This document shows, in pieces, positions 24,451 through 32,553 of a DNA stretch of 64,000 bases (its first letter is position 1; each line of letters opens with the position of its first letter). The position numbers were made by a program, and so were the translations under genes. The notes under the pieces were generated by a model. The model worked only from the letters and a program-made list of their open reading frames with translations, searched no databases and was not told where the DNA came from. Origin of the DNA: Emticicia sp. CRIBPO (GTDB taxonomy: Bacteria > Bacteroidota > Bacteroidia > Cytophagales > Spirosomataceae); NCBI RefSeq assembly GCF_009905725.1, contig NZ_JAAAKV010000006.1, positions 186,001-250,000 of the forward strand, written 5' to 3'.

Positions 24451-25910
24451 TTAATGTTATTTAAATATTTTCTGGTGTACTCCACCCAATCATATTCATT
24501 ATCAGGAATAATAACGTCAGGTTTCAGTCCTATATTATCAATAGGCTGGCCTGGTAAACGCGAACTCAGGGCAAGAGCAAAAGCCAGTCTCCATCCAAAA
24601 CAAGGCATTCCGAGATCTCTGACTTCTATGTAATCGGCAAGACCTTTCGTGTTTTGCCCCATAATGATGGTCTTTGTGCTTTGCTTTGATTCCAGACTAA
24701 CGCTTTCAGCTGTGCTGGCTGTGTTTTTGTTGACTAAAATTACAACTTTTTGAGGATTATTCTGATTTTGTGGAAAAGAAAATGTTTTATCAGGCCCGTC
24801 TACCATTTGCCCCATATTACTTTCAATTTTTCTGACCACAGTTCTCAGTTTGGGTTCTAGGGTTTCCCTGAACTGGGGATAGGCCTGGATGGATTTCAGC
24901 TCGTGTGTCAGCAAAATCAGGTTTTCCTGGCTGGCCCTGAATTTACCGCCTTTCCTGGTGATAGCCCCCTGTGCGATGTAAGGGAATAAGGGCGTAAAAG
25001 CATTTTCATCTCCACCCGGATTGTTCCTGAGGTCTATGATCAGGTTTTTAGACGAAGTAATCAATGCGGCGTTTCTTGTCACAAGCTCACTTACATACTG
25101 CTCGGCATTGGGAAGTGTAAAAGGGGGCAGCACAATGAGGGTATTGTTCGAATCCAGTTTTTCGACCCTGTAATCCGGAATCCTGTGCATGAGGTCATCA
25201 TCAGACACCGGCACGGCAGGAACGGGATGTATTTTGGCAAATTTATAAATACCATCCATTACCAGTATGTTCTTTACCAGCTTGCTGAAAGTGGCTTCTC
25301 CCGTAAAATCCGCATAATAATAAACGGACCTGAACCGCCCCGGACTCAGTTCAAACAACTCGAACTTCGTTTTTCCGGCCACCCACATGTTATCTCTTTT
25401 TGAAAGCAGAAACCCATTAAATTTACCGGCTGTTTTTTCGTCCCTGACAATACCCAGGCGATATGACTGATCGTCACTTTCCCAGATGCCTTCCACTTCA
25501 TTCAGCTTGCCGGTGTTGGTGTTCAGATAATTGAGAAAAGGCAGCTCCGTGGTGTATTTCTGAACGGGAATCTTGGCAGCCCTGGCCAGGACCAGTTCCT
25601 GGGGCTCATTCTCTTCTATCTGTACCTGTGTATTGATAAAAAGGTGGCCGTCCTGGAAGAAATCGGTCCATTCCTTTAAGATTTTATAGCATGTCTTCGG
25701 ATCGGTTGACGTCAGCGATTTCTCCCTGACTTTCTGACTCAGGGCATCAAAAGCAGCCTGATTACCAGGATTGACCTTGATGGTCCAGCCCGCATAATTG
25801 TCCCTGATCTTCTGATACATTTCCTCAAAGTTCTTCCGGCAATTACACTCCTGTTGAGCAAAAACCCTCCCTGAAAAAAGAAGCAGCAGCAATAAAAATT
25901 GTTTATTCAT
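24447..25910 (-). CDS. S41-family C-terminal-processing-type peptidase
   Basis: The 487-residue secreted protein (signal MNKQFLLLLLLFSGRVFAQ) has the S41 catalytic region: LIIDLRNNPGGDENAFTPLFPYI and the Ser motif VVILVNKNTASTAESVSLESKQ, followed by an ITGQNTKGLADYIE-like segment. No PDZ domain is evident. The N-terminal part (CNCRKNFEEMYQKIRDNYAGW) is the usual helical cap. It probably cleaves polypeptides in the periplasm. Its stop overlaps the TonB-domain gene by 4 bases; the two form an operon. Confidence 0.9.
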   Translation of the reverse strand: MNKQFLLLLLLFSGRVFAQQECNCRKNFEEMYQKIRDNYAGWTIKVNPGNQAAFDALSQKVREKSLTSTDPKTCYKILKEWTDFFQDGHLFINTQVQIEENEPQELVLARAAKIPVQKYTTELPFLNYLNTNTGKLNEVEGIWESDDQSYRLGIVRDEKTAGKFNGFLLSKRDNMWVAGKTKFELFELSPGRFRSVYYYADFTGEATFSKLVKNILVMDGIYKFAKIHPVPAVPVSDDDLMHRIPDYRVEKLDSNNTLIVLPPFTLPNAEQYVSELVTRNAALITSSKNLIIDLRNNPGGDENAFTPLFPYIAQGAITRKGGKFRASQENLILLTHELKSIQAYPQFRETLEPKLRTVVRKIESNMGQMVDGPDKTFSFPQNQNNPQKVVILVNKNTASTAESVSLESKQSTKTIIMGQNTKGLADYIEVRDLGMPCFGWRLAFALALSSRLPGQPIDNIGLKPDVIIPDNEYDWVEYTRKYLNNIK

Positions 25911-25968
25911 ATAAATCTTTCACTTATTATGCTGAACACTCACCAATTTCATGCCTGTTTTTCAGGAT

Positions 25969-27177
25969 TTAAAGATTTTCTTCTCCGGGCAGCTCCAGGT
26001 ACTGGATCGGAGCAATCGCATTACCGGCAATCCCCTTGATACTTCCGTACATGTCTATGGTATTACCGATCACCCTTTCGATCTGTATCTCTCTTTCTTT
26101 CCAGATCCTTTGCATAGATCTTTTCTCCCTGTCCAGCTCCGTTTTGAGGTTCGAAAACCCTTCTACAATGGCTTCCATCTGCTGACGGAATTGTGAGCTT
26201 GTCAGGAAATTATAGAGCATTGCCATTTTATCAGCCTTGTTTTCTTCAGAAGAACGCACCAACTGGCTTCTCAGTAAAATCTGGCGAAGCACAAACACCA
26301 ACCCATTCACCTCCTGGTAAGTACAGATCCAGACCCCGTCTTTCTGCCCGAACCTGTCCATGTCCTTAGGCATGGTCTGGGTCACCAAAACCGCGATTTC
26401 AGCCCCTACTCCCCGCTGATCTTCTTTCAGTTTATCTATCCAGTCGGCAGAGAAATTCTGTGTTCTTTTGCTTTCAAAAATAATCTTGCCGCAGGTCTGT
26501 CCAAACTCGTTGACCACTGTCTGCACACAATCCGCTCCCCTGATGCCCTTACCGACCTCCTCAATGAGGTCATAAATGTAGGTTTTACGCAGGATTTCTT
26601 CGAGACCCAACTCCTGTACTTCCCCTTGCAGCTGCATAGAACCCTGCTCAGCTTTCCGCTGCATTTCCTTCACGAGGTTCATCTGGTTTTCGAGTTTCTT
26701 TTCGTACTCTTTCTTGACCAGTTCAAACTCCTCATCCTTCCGTTTTTTGGCAGCCTCCTCTATTTCTTTGGCCCTTTCTATCATTTGCTTCTCCAGTTGC
26801 AGCTTCATCTGCTCCTGCTGGGTCTTCAGCTCATTTTCTTTCCTGAGCAGGTCGAGTTCTTTTAGCTGAGCTTCTTTGATTTGCTTTTGCTTGCTTTCGT
26901 TATCTTCTCTCAGGGCCTGCAGCTGGGCTGAGTTTTTCTCTTCGGCCTTTTTCAGGGCTTCCGACTGGGCGATGGCCCACATTTTCTTTTTCTCTTCCTG
27001 TTCAAACTGCCGTTTTTCTTCCTGCAGCTGTTTCTTGATTTCTTCCAGTTTGGTGGCGTTCAAACGCTCCTGCTCCTCCATCCTCTTTTTGAATTCTATG
27101 TCAAGATGCTTTTGCAATGCTTCACCGGCATCAAAAACATGGCCGCAGTTGGGACAGGTGGTTTGATTTGTCTTCAT
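25969..27177 (-). CDS. DUF2130 protein with zinc ribbon and coiled coil
   Basis: The 402-residue protein starts with a zinc ribbon motif (CPNCGHVFDAGEALQKHLD). A long charged coiled coil (about 30-175) rich in K, E and Q follows. The C-terminal DUF2130 domain (about 190-370) contains GLEEILRKTYIYDLIEEVGKGIRGADCVQTVVNE and ESKRTQNFSADWIDKLKEDQ. The domain has restriction-endonuclease-like features in the family (E-S-K), but activity is unproven. It is monocistronic and followed by A+T-rich spacer. Confidence 0.9.
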   Translation of the reverse strand: MKTNQTTCPNCGHVFDAGEALQKHLDIEFKKRMEEQERLNATKLEEIKKQLQEEKRQFEQEEKKKMWAIAQSEALKKAEEKNSAQLQALREDNESKQKQIKEAQLKELDLLRKENELKTQQEQMKLQLEKQMIERAKEIEEAAKKRKDEEFELVKKEYEKKLENQMNLVKEMQRKAEQGSMQLQGEVQELGLEEILRKTYIYDLIEEVGKGIRGADCVQTVVNEFGQTCGKIIFESKRTQNFSADWIDKLKEDQRGVGAEIAVLVTQTMPKDMDRFGQKDGVWICTYQEVNGLVFVLRQILLRSQLVRSSEENKADKMAMLYNFLTSSQFRQQMEAIVEGFSNLKTELDREKRSMQRIWKEREIQIERVIGNTIDMYGSIKGIAGNAIAPIQYLELPGEENL

Positions 27178-27255
27178 GATAATAAATGCTGTTTTAAAAA
27201 TGAGGGGAGTCGTGAAGAAAGCAGGGGCGATGACCGCCCCTGCCTGAAAAATATT

Positions 27256-28110
27256 TTATGCGTACGCTTCTGCTGTCTGTTTCTGAGTGCCAAGTCCTTC
27301 AATACCCAGTTCTACCACGTCACCCGGTTTAAGATAGGTCGGCGGTTTTAAACCAAGGCCCACACCGGCAGGCGTTCCGGTAGAAATCACATCACCCGGT
27401 AAAAGGGTCATGAAATTGCTCAGGTAACTCACCACAAACGGCACATTGAAGATCATGTCGTTGGTGTTTGAATCCTGTAGCCTTTTGCCGTTCAGGTCAA
27501 GCCAAAGGTGCAGGCTGTTCGGATCAGCGATTTCGTCTTTAGTGGCCAGGAATGGTCCGAGCGGAGCAAAAGTATCACATGATTTACCTTTCACCCACTG
27601 TCCGCCCCTTTCTATCTGGAATTCTCTTTCGCTGTAATCATTATGAACGCAATATCCGGCAATATAATCAAACGCTTCACTTTCTTCTATATAACTTGCT
27701 TTTTTACCGATCACTATAGCCAGCTCCACTTCCCAGTCTGTTTTGACAGAATTTCTCGGAATCACCACATTGTCGTTCGGCCCTACCAGAGCAGAAGTAG
27801 CTTTAAAGAACACTACAGGCTCTTTCGGAATATCAGCTCCTGATTCAACGGCGTGTTTGGCATAATTCAAACCGATGCAAATGATTTTGGACGGACGTGC
27901 CACACAGGAAGCCAGTCTTTCGCTCTCTCCTACTTCAGGAGCAGAGCTGCCGTTTTCAGCTACCCATTTTTCAAGCCTGGCCAGACCGTCAGTGGCGAAA
28001 AACTTCTCATTAAAGTCCTCTCCGAATGCCGAAACACTGATTTTCTTTCCCGACTCGAGGATTACGCCCGGCTTTTCGTTGTCCGGATTACCATATCTGA
28101 ATAATTTCAT
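27256..28110 (-). CDS. Fumarylacetoacetate-hydrolase-family protein
   Basis: The 284-residue protein matches the FAH fold: KIICIGLNYAKHAVESG, FFKATSALVGPNDNVVIP, the metal-binding VKTDWEVELAIVIGKKA with YIAGYCVHNDYSEREFQIERGGQWVKGKSCDTFAPLGP, and LLPGDVISTGTPAGVGLG. Close relatives cleave 2,4-diketo-3-deoxy-L-fuconate and similar acyl-pyruvates. It lies 29 bases downstream of an SDR gene on the same strand. Together they could form the end of an L-fucose or related sugar-acid route, but the upstream steps are not in the window. Confidence 0.92.
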   Translation of the reverse strand: MKLFRYGNPDNEKPGVILESGKKISVSAFGEDFNEKFFATDGLARLEKWVAENGSSAPEVGESERLASCVARPSKIICIGLNYAKHAVESGADIPKEPVVFFKATSALVGPNDNVVIPRNSVKTDWEVELAIVIGKKASYIEESEAFDYIAGYCVHNDYSEREFQIERGGQWVKGKSCDTFAPLGPFLATKDEIADPNSLHLWLDLNGKRLQDSNTNDMIFNVPFVVSYLSNFMTLLPGDVISTGTPAGVGLGLKPPTYLKPGDVVELGIEGLGTQKQTAEAYA

Positions 28111-28139
28111 TTTCTGTTATTTTTGAATAAATGTATTGC

Positions 28140-28913
28140 TTAATTATTGAGTTTGACAAAACCGCCGTCAATCAGATAGTCAGCTCCCGTGATAAACGAA
28201 GCTTCATCCGAGGCCAGGTAAACTGCCAGTCCGGCAATCTCCTCAGGTTTGGCCATGCGACCGATCGGCTGGGTTTTTGATAGCTTATCAAACATCTCTT
28301 TCTCTTGTCCCGGATACGTTTTCTTTAAAAATCCGTCTACAAAAGGCGTGTGTACCCTGGCCGGGGAAATGCTGTTGCATCTGATACCGTCCTTAAGAAA
28401 ATCTTTAGCTACCGACAAGGTCATGGTGAATATCGCCCCTTTGCTGACAGAATACGCAAACCTGTCAGGAATACCGACGGTAGCGGCTATGGAGGCCATG
28501 TTGATGATCACCCCGCCACCATTGTCTATCATATGAGGTAACACACAATGGATGCAGTTGTAAACGCCTTTGATGTTGACAGAATAAATCCGGTCCAGGT
28601 CTTCTTCAGTAGTGGTTTCAGCTGTTCCGATGTGGGCAATACCTGCATTATTCACGAGGATATTGATGGGCTGGATGGTGTTGATCTTATCAATTTTACG
28701 CTTCACGTCCGCCTGTTTAGACACATCCACCTTATGACAGAAAGCTTTTCCGCCGTTGGCATTGATCAGATCGGCTTCACGCTCAGCCAGATCAATATTC
28801 AATTCAAAAATATGAACCGTGGCCCCCTGCCTGGCAAAGAGTCTTGAGATTTCCAGTCCTATACCACTGGCACCACCTGTGATGACCGCTACTTTCTTAT
28901 TTAATTTAAACAT
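28140..28913 (-). CDS. SDR-family dehydrogenase
   Basis: The 257-residue Rossmann protein has TGGASGIGLEISRLF for NAD(P) binding, NNAGIAHIG, the catalytic Ser in NMASIAATVG and the Y-x-x-x-K motif YSVSKGA. The C-terminal ASDEASFITGADYLIDGGF is typical. It is first in an operon with the FAH-family gene, which suggests the dehydrogenase step of a sugar-acid pathway (for example 2-keto-3-deoxy-L-fuconate oxidation). This is inference from the neighbour. A second SDR gene is divergent. Confidence 0.93.
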   Translation of the reverse strand: MFKLNKKVAVITGGASGIGLEISRLFARQGATVHIFELNIDLAEREADLINANGGKAFCHKVDVSKQADVKRKIDKINTIQPINILVNNAGIAHIGTAETTTEEDLDRIYSVNIKGVYNCIHCVLPHMIDNGGGVIINMASIAATVGIPDRFAYSVSKGAIFTMTLSVAKDFLKDGIRCNSISPARVHTPFVDGFLKKTYPGQEKEMFDKLSKTQPIGRMAKPEEIAGLAVYLASDEASFITGADYLIDGGFVKLNN

Positions 28914-29010
28914 TTTCCGGATTTACTTATTTGATCCAAAATTAACAGGCTTTTGAAGAAGAAAAAATAAAAATCTGTTACTTTGTAAAAAAACAACCTT
29001 TATTCAACCA

Positions 29011-29814
29011 ATGACTTTACGCTTAAAAAATAAAACCGCCCTGATCACCGGAGGGGGCAGAGGCATCGGGGCCTCCATAGCTCTCGGTTTTGCGGCCGAA
29101 GGGGCCGACATCCTGCTCAACGAAATGCCCGGAGCAGACTACACCGAAGAACTCGCCGCACAAATCAGAGACATGGGGAGGCAATGCAAAATCTATTACG
29201 CCGACATTTCTTCCGTAGAACAGATCCGGAATATGTTTGCAGAAATCCGTGCTGACTTCGGAAAACTGGACGTGCTGGTCAACAATGCCGCCATTACCGG
29301 CTGGTCTGATTTCTTCGAAACTTCAGAAGAGCTTTTTGATAAAGTCATGAATACCAATATCAAAGGTACCTTATTCTCTTCTATCGAAGCCGCCAAAATC
29401 ATGAAAGATAACGGCAAGGGAAGCATCATCAATATCTCCACCATCTGTGCTGCCCTGAGTGTGAAAAACCTCATTACTTACTCAACCAGTAAAGGAGGCA
29501 TCCACGCCATGGCCGAACAAATGGCGGTTGAATTAGCTCCTTATAACATCAGGGTCAATACTTTCGGACCAGGCCCGATCAATGTGGAAAGGAACCTCCG
29601 CGAAGATCCCAATTACAGAACCAACTGGGGCAGAATGGTACCGATGGGCCGCACAGGCGAGCCCGAAGAGATGGTAGGACCGGCCTTATTCCTGGCCTCA
29701 GACGAGTCGGCTTATGTAACCGGCCAGCTGTTTTTTGTAGACGGCGGCTGGAGCGTACAAGGTAAAATCCCGGAAGACAGCATGAACAATCAACTCATGA
29801 ACAGCGAAAAATAG
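29011..29814 (+). CDS. SDR-family dehydrogenase, divergent
   Basis: The 267-residue protein has TGGGRGIGASIALGF, NNAAITGWSDF, the catalytic Ser in NISTICAALS and the YSTSKGG motif. The C-terminal end carries LASDESAYVTGQLFFVDGGW. It resembles 3-oxoacyl/glucose-1-dehydrogenase type classical SDRs; the substrate is not determined. It is divergent from the SDR-FAH operon with a 97-base gap, so all three may share a regulator. The next feature downstream is tRNA-His. Confidence 0.92.
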   Translation: MTLRLKNKTALITGGGRGIGASIALGFAAEGADILLNEMPGADYTEELAAQIRDMGRQCKIYYADISSVEQIRNMFAEIRADFGKLDVLVNNAAITGWSDFFETSEELFDKVMNTNIKGTLFSSIEAAKIMKDNGKGSIINISTICAALSVKNLITYSTSKGGIHAMAEQMAVELAPYNIRVNTFGPGPINVERNLREDPNYRTNWGRMVPMGRTGEPEEMVGPALFLASDESAYVTGQLFFVDGGWSVQGKIPEDSMNNQLMNSEK

Positions 29815-29836
29815 TTACAAAAAATCGGGAGATTTT

Positions 29837-29867
29837 TTTGGCTGTTGTTATTTTTTCAATACTTTTG
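29837..29867 (+). promoter_or_regulatory. Promoter of tRNA-His
   Basis: TTTG (29837-29840) and TACTTTTG (29860-29867) are separated by 19 bases, an exact fit to the Bacteroidota consensus TTTG-N19-21-TAnnTTTG. Transcription should begin near 29874. Confidence 0.85.
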
Positions 29868-29883
29868 CAGTCCCAATCAAGAT

Positions 29884-29958
29884 GGAGATTGTAGCTCAGT
29901 TGGTTAGAGCATCGGTTTGTGGTACCGAGGGTCGTGGGTTCGAGCCCCATCAGTCTCC
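29884..29958 (+). tRNA. tRNA-His (GTG)
   Basis: GAGATTG (29885-29891) pairs with CAGTCTC (29951-29957), the extra G at -1 is encoded (29884) opposite C73 at 29958, as is usual for tRNA-His. D-arm GCTCAGTTGGTTAGAGC, anticodon GTG in TCGGTTTGTGGTACCGA and T-arm GTGGGTTCGAGCCCCAT are intact. CCA is not encoded. A terminator hairpin follows directly. Confidence 0.96.
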
Positions 29959-29963
29959 CGGAA

Positions 29964-29991
29964 AGCGTGTCAGCAATGGCACGCTTTTTTG
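29964..29991 (+). terminator. Terminator of tRNA-His
   Basis: GCGTGTC (29965-29971) pairs with GGCACGC (29978-29984, one T-G pair), followed by six T. The same hairpin recurs after each tRNA-like copy downstream. Confidence 0.85.
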
Positions 29992-30060
29992 TTTTATGAC
30001 TGTTTAGCTATTGGCAGTTAGATTTTAGTGGCTGCTCAGACGAAAAATACCTAATAACCG

Positions 30061-30138
30061 TGGTTGGTTAGAGCATCGGTTTGTGGTACCGAGGGTCGGG
30101 GTGGTGCGACACTCGCTTCGAGCCCCCATCCCTCTCCC
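30061..30138 (+). pseudogene. tRNA-His-like segment 1
   Basis: Contains TTGGTTAGAGC and the intact anticodon arm TCGGTTTGTGGTACCGA, but no matching acceptor 5' strand or D-stem partner. An insertion gives GGGGTGGTGCGAC before a T-loop-like GCTTCGAGCCCCC. It cannot fold as a normal tRNA and no promoter box was seen upstream. Confidence 0.7.
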
Positions 30139-30239
30139 GGAAAGCGTGTCAGCAACGACACGCTTTTTTGTTTTATGACTGTTTAGCTATTGGCAGTTAG
30201 ATTTTAGTGGCTGCTCAGACGAAAAATACCTAATAACCG

Positions 30240-30317
30240 TGGTTGGTTAGAGCATCGGTTTGTGGTACCGAGGGTCGGGGTGGTGCGACACTCGCTTCGA
30301 ACCCCCATCCCTCTCCC
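30240..30317 (+). pseudogene. tRNA-His-like segment 2
   Basis: Almost identical to segment 1 (one G to A change in the T-arm region). It is followed by its own terminator hairpin. Same defects as segment 1. Confidence 0.7.
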
Positions 30318-30418
30318 GGAAAGCGTGTCAGCAATGGCACGCTTTTTTGTTTTATGACTGTTTAGCTATTAGCAGTTAGATTTTAGTGGCTGCTCAGACG
30401 AAAAATACCTAATAACCG

Positions 30419-30496
30419 TGGTTGGTTAGAGCATCGGTTTGTGTTACCGAGGGGCTGGCGGTGCGACGAATCGCTTCGAGCCCCCATCCCTCTTCC
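30419..30496 (+). pseudogene. tRNA-His-like segment 3, most degenerate
   Basis: The anticodon arm reads TGTGTTACC rather than TGTGGTACC, and the insertion has diverged (GGCGGTGCGACGAATCGC). Its terminator copy (GCGTTTC) has lost a base pair. Confidence 0.65.
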
Positions 30497-30540
30497 AAAA
30501 GCGTTTCAGCAATGGCACGCTTTTTTGTTTTTTGGCTGTT

Positions 30541-30885
30541 TAGCTATTGGCTGGCAGCTTATTTCATGCACCGGCACCAAGTTAAATAATAAGAGTTGGC
30601 TTTAAAGTTTCTGGTGGAGTTGTCCCGTAGGGACAAAATATTTGTAAAAAGAATTTCTAAAATATGATTTCCCTCCCGGCGGCCCCGCCCGGCTTGACCA
30701 CCAGGTCAGACGGAAATTAAACATATCCTGTTGAAGAATATGAAATATCTGCCACTGCCCCCACCTCCTTTAATTAATAAGCCCCGGCCTTCAGGACACG
30801 GGGCATTACACATTTATAATCATAAGCGACAAGGCCTCACAACCCTGAAAAATAAAGCTTGCAATCAAAAGCTAATGGCTCTCAC
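30541..30885. other. Gene-free stretch with a GTCCC palindrome
   Basis: No gene was found. TGTCCCGTAGGGACA at 30621-30635 is a short palindrome (six-base arms) of the kind dispersed in many Bacteroidota genomes. CCCGGCGGCCCC-rich text at 30670-30690 and a weak GCCCCG...CGGGGC hairpin near 30780-30805 may be the end of the YceI transcript. Confidence 0.5.
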
Positions 30886-31503
30886 TCAATTTACCTTATC
30901 AAAAACCAGGTCCAGCTTCATCTTAATATCCGAATCAATCAGCCCTTCTTTTACCAGTGCCAGCAGATTCATGCTCCTGTAAGTGATGCCCCACAACACC
31001 CGGTTGAAAGTCAGATCGGCCTGTACTTTAATTTTGTCACCGTCCTTTATAATAATAGCCGGAAACATAATGCCGTTGGTTACCCCTTTAATCGTCAGGT
31101 TACCGATCACCCTCACTTCATTGGCTTTCACACCCGGACTTACTTTCGTGATTACAAAATAGCTCTGCGGAAATTTCTTTGATGAGAAGAAATCATCAGA
31201 CTTCAAATGCTCCGCAATACCATCCTTACCACTTTTATCTTCCGCCTTTTTATGACTTATGCTGTTCATGTCCATCACAAAACTTCCCCCTTTCATCAGT
31301 ACATTACCATCCATAGACATCTTCCCGGACAGCAGCTCGATGGTACCGTCTATCACCCCGCCTACAGACTTCTTGCCGAACCATTTTAAAACACTTTGTT
31401 TTTTATTGATTTCATATTTCACCTCTGCGGGTTTCTCCGTCTTCGGAACTTCCGGGTTATGAAGGAGCAGGTGAAAGAGCAGAGAAATTTTCAGATAAAG
31501 CAT
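30886..31503 (-). CDS. YceI-family protein
   Basis: The 205-residue protein begins with a short hydrophobic stretch (MLYLKISLLFHLLLH) that may be a signal. It then has YceI features: KYEINKKQSVLKWFGKKSVGGVIDGTIELLSGKM, NSISHKKAEDKSGKDGIAEHLKSDDFFSSKKFPQSYFVITKV, VIGNLTIKGVTNGIMFP and FNRVLWGITY. YceI proteins form a lipocalin-like barrel that binds isoprenoids such as quinones. It is likely periplasmic and monocistronic. Confidence 0.93.
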   Translation of the reverse strand: MLYLKISLLFHLLLHNPEVPKTEKPAEVKYEINKKQSVLKWFGKKSVGGVIDGTIELLSGKMSMDGNVLMKGGSFVMDMNSISHKKAEDKSGKDGIAEHLKSDDFFSSKKFPQSYFVITKVSPGVKANEVRVIGNLTIKGVTNGIMFPAIIIKDGDKIKVQADLTFNRVLWGITYRSMNLLALVKEGLIDSDIKMKLDLVFDKVN

Positions 31504-31685
31504 AATGACTTGTTTTTAATTGTAAATGCCCAAATGTATCTCTCCGACAAGCCCTGATATGTAAACCGATGGTAAATCAAATGTAAATTCTCGTTAAGAA
31601 CACTTTCGTGGAAGTGATCAGATGAAAAAATTTATGCTTAATTTTATGAGCAATACAGCCATCCCTTAAAAAGAGGAATTATTCA

Positions 31686-32312
31686 ATGATCAGATCAAAA
31701 GCGTTTTTAGCAGGACTATCCGGTTCTGTCTTATTTATTATCACCACCATTTTCGGCGGGTTCCTTCATCCGGGATACAATCACATGACTCAGTTTATCA
31801 GCGAGCTATATGCACAAGGTGCCCCGGGTGCCGACATGCTTAAATATGCAGGATATATTCCAAGTGGTGTTTTTATCGTATTCTTTTCCATCTATGCCAT
31901 CAAGGAGCTGCCCAAATCACCCCTGACTTTCGGAGGCTTCCTTATCATCGGGGTATTTTACGGCATCGGCACTGTACTTGCCAGTTTTTTCCCTTGCGAC
32001 GAAGGCTGCAATCCTCAATACATTGACCCGAGTTTATCACAATTACTCCATAATCTCATCGGATTCCTGACTTACATCACCGTTCCTTTTGCCCTGCTGA
32101 TCCTGGGCATCAGTGCCGTCAAATGGGGCAATGCCGAAAAACTCTCTTATCTGTCCTATTTCTGTGGTCTTTTATCCATTAGTTTTGTTTACCTGTTGTT
32201 TTCCGGAGACTCAGCTCCCTACACGGGTCTGTTTCAAAGAATCATAGAACTTTCTATCCTGGTCTGGATTATTAGTTGTTCTTCTTACCTGAACAGCAGA
32301 AAAAAACAATAA
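31686..32312 (+). CDS. DUF998 membrane protein
   Basis: The 208-residue protein has six hydrophobic helices. The DUF998 pattern is visible: FGGFLHPGYNHMTQFISELYAQGAPGADMLKYAGYIPSGVF and ASFFPCDEGCNPQYIDPSLSQLLHNLIGFLTYI. The function of the family is unknown. It is monocistronic, followed by a simple repeat and then rimO. Confidence 0.9.
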   Translation: MIRSKAFLAGLSGSVLFIITTIFGGFLHPGYNHMTQFISELYAQGAPGADMLKYAGYIPSGVFIVFFSIYAIKELPKSPLTFGGFLIIGVFYGIGTVLASFFPCDEGCNPQYIDPSLSQLLHNLIGFLTYITVPFALLILGISAVKWGNAEKLSYLSYFCGLLSISFVYLLFSGDSAPYTGLFQRIIELSILVWIISCSSYLNSRKKQ

Positions 32313-32410
32313 ACATCAAAAGCAGATGGCCGTGTGTATCTGCAAAAATAAAAATCAGGTATTTTGAAAGCCCCCGGTAATGGGATCTGACAAACATTCA
32401 ATCATTGATT

Positions 32411-32463
32411 CATTCTATCATTCTATCATTCATCCATTCTATCATTCATCCATTCTATCATTG
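32411..32463. repeat. CATTC-type tandem repeat upstream of rimO
   Basis: A 16-base unit CATTCTATCATTCATC occurs about three times (with a partial CATTCTAT before it), then CATTG and two AACATTCCCCC words at 32464-32500. The stretch holds no gene. It lies 90-140 bases before rimO. Confidence 0.75.
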
Positions 32464-32553
32464 AACATTCCCCCTCCAATCACTAAACATTCCCCCATTC
32501 ACTAAATATATTGCTCTTTTTTAGCGAACTTTGCCTTTTGAAACAGAGATGAG

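Larger units (their letters stand above)
29960..30540 (+). repeat. Tandem array of degenerate tRNA-His-like units with terminators
   Basis: Direct repeats of 179, 179 and 178 bases start at 29960, 30139 and 30318, with a partial fourth from about 30496. Each full unit contains a terminator hairpin, a spacer and a tRNA-His-like segment: about 30061-30138, 30240-30317 and 30419-30496. The anticodon arm is retained (fourth-arm change in the last). The 5' acceptor and D-stem are replaced, and about 15 extra bases sit before the T-arm. Terminator copies vary with preserved pairing in unit 2 (GCGTGTC with GACACGC). Confidence 0.85.

Noticed and set aside
30619-30637. Insertion sequence end
   Set aside because: The GTCCC palindrome has no transposase beside it; it is more like a small dispersed palindrome.
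30731-30982. 83-codon plus-strand frame after the tRNA-like array
   Set aside because: It runs into the antisense of the YceI gene and has no pattern of its own.
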